From Cellvibrionaceae bacterium (GTDB lineage Bacteria > Pseudomonadota > Gammaproteobacteria > Pseudomonadales > Cellvibrionaceae): a stretch of DNA of 7,317 nt. The notes beneath the pieces are model-generated. The model was not told where the DNA came from. It did not search any database and was given only the letters and a program-made list of their open reading frames with translations. The stretch is from the NCBI GenBank assembly GCA_021151615.1, contig JAGKXA010000217.1, positions 1 to 7,317 on the forward strand. Reading direction: 5' to 3'. Position numbers and translations under genes: made by a program. Shown one piece after another: positions 7,031 to 7,317 of the stretch; within the stretch, counting starts at the first letter, position 1; each line of letters opens with the position of its first letter.

Positions 7031-7064
7031 TTTAATTAATTGTTTTGTTGTCCAGGCTTTTCAA

Positions 7065-7108
7065 CTACGCGGCGGTTTGATTTATTCATCCGCCGCGTAG
7101 GCGTTTTT
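7065..7108 (+). terminator. Intrinsic terminator of csrA
   Basis: A perfect 11-bp GC-rich stem, CTACGCGGCGG (7065-7075) with CCGCCGCGTAG (7090-7100), closes a 14-base loop. After GCG come five T (7104-7108). The stem is very stable; the three bases before the T-run and the long loop are not ideal. It lies 34 bases after the csrA stop. The minus strand has no matching T-run, so it serves csrA only. Confidence 0.8.
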
Positions 7109-7213
7109 GGGTTGCTCGTTTATTGCTGCTTGGCTCCACCAAAATCAAATGGTGCATTCTCGTAGCAATTTGCTGGTAATTTATTCTGCTTGATTGCAAA
7201 CCACACTGAAGCT

Positions 7214-7291
7214 AAAAATTCCTGAATTTTTATTTTGTAATTTTATATTCAAGACTTTGATTTTTAGCGAATTATGGTATTATGCCGCACC
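7214..7291 (+). promoter_or_regulatory. Strong stable-RNA-type promoter, probably for a tRNA operon beyond the window
   Basis: The -10 box TATTAT (7278-7283) matches five of six consensus bases. A -35 candidate TTGATT (7257-7262) gives a rather short 15-base spacer. Upstream, 7214-7256 is almost all A and T, like an UP element. Directly after the -10 comes GCCGCACC, a GC-rich discriminator typical of rRNA and tRNA promoters under stringent control; the likely start is near A7289. In E. coli and Pseudomonas, csrA is followed by tRNA-Ser and tRNA-Arg genes, so this is most likely their promoter. No tRNA is visible in the remaining 26 bases. Confidence 0.6.
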
Positions 7292-7317
7292 TGCTGAAAC
7301 GGAGCCTGCTTTGCTTC

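Noticed and set aside
7284..7317. Start of a tRNA gene at the right edge
   Set aside because: The last bases do not show a tRNA acceptor/D-arm pattern; any tRNA must begin beyond the window.

Overview
The window reads as chromosomal DNA of a gammaproteobacterium close to the Pseudomonas/Cellvibrio group. The strongest pointers are the order alaS - lysC - csrA, the Pseudomonas-type sequences of AlaS and LysC, and a stable-RNA-type promoter just after csrA, where related genomes carry Ser/Arg tRNA genes. The genus is inferred from memory of these families, with Cellvibrio or a relative the best guess. No mobile element, CRISPR array or rRNA is visible. All genes run on the plus strand.

Left third (1-2261): the 3' end of an M23 (LytM-type) cell-wall peptidase gene is followed after 36 bases by a 613-residue envelope protein. 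That protein has an N-terminal membrane segment, about twelve MORN repeats and a C-terminal C13 (legumain-like) cysteine peptidase domain with an intact His/Cys dyad. This is the accessory-looking and least understood part of the window. A hairpin without a U-tract sits on the stop codon of the second gene.

Middle (2339-5204): a 64-residue Trm112/YcaR-like protein gene lies 37 bases before alaS and is probably cotranscribed with it. AlaS is full length, with catalytic, editing and C-Ala domains intact.

Right part (5371-7317): lysC encodes a monofunctional aspartokinase with two ACT domains. It carries an internal ATG with its own Shine-Dalgarno sequence exactly where the beta subunit of alpha2beta2 aspartokinases starts. 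csrA follows after a 219-base leader; a GGA-bearing hairpin and a second GGA in the ribosome binding site suggest translational autoregulation. A good 11-bp terminator closes csrA. The last 100 bases are an AT-rich stretch, a -10 box and a GC-rich discriminator, which I read as the promoter of a stable RNA operon starting beyond the window.

Functionally, the right two thirds are housekeeping: tRNA-Ala charging, entry into the aspartate amino-acid family, and global post-transcriptional control. The left third points to cell-envelope proteolysis.
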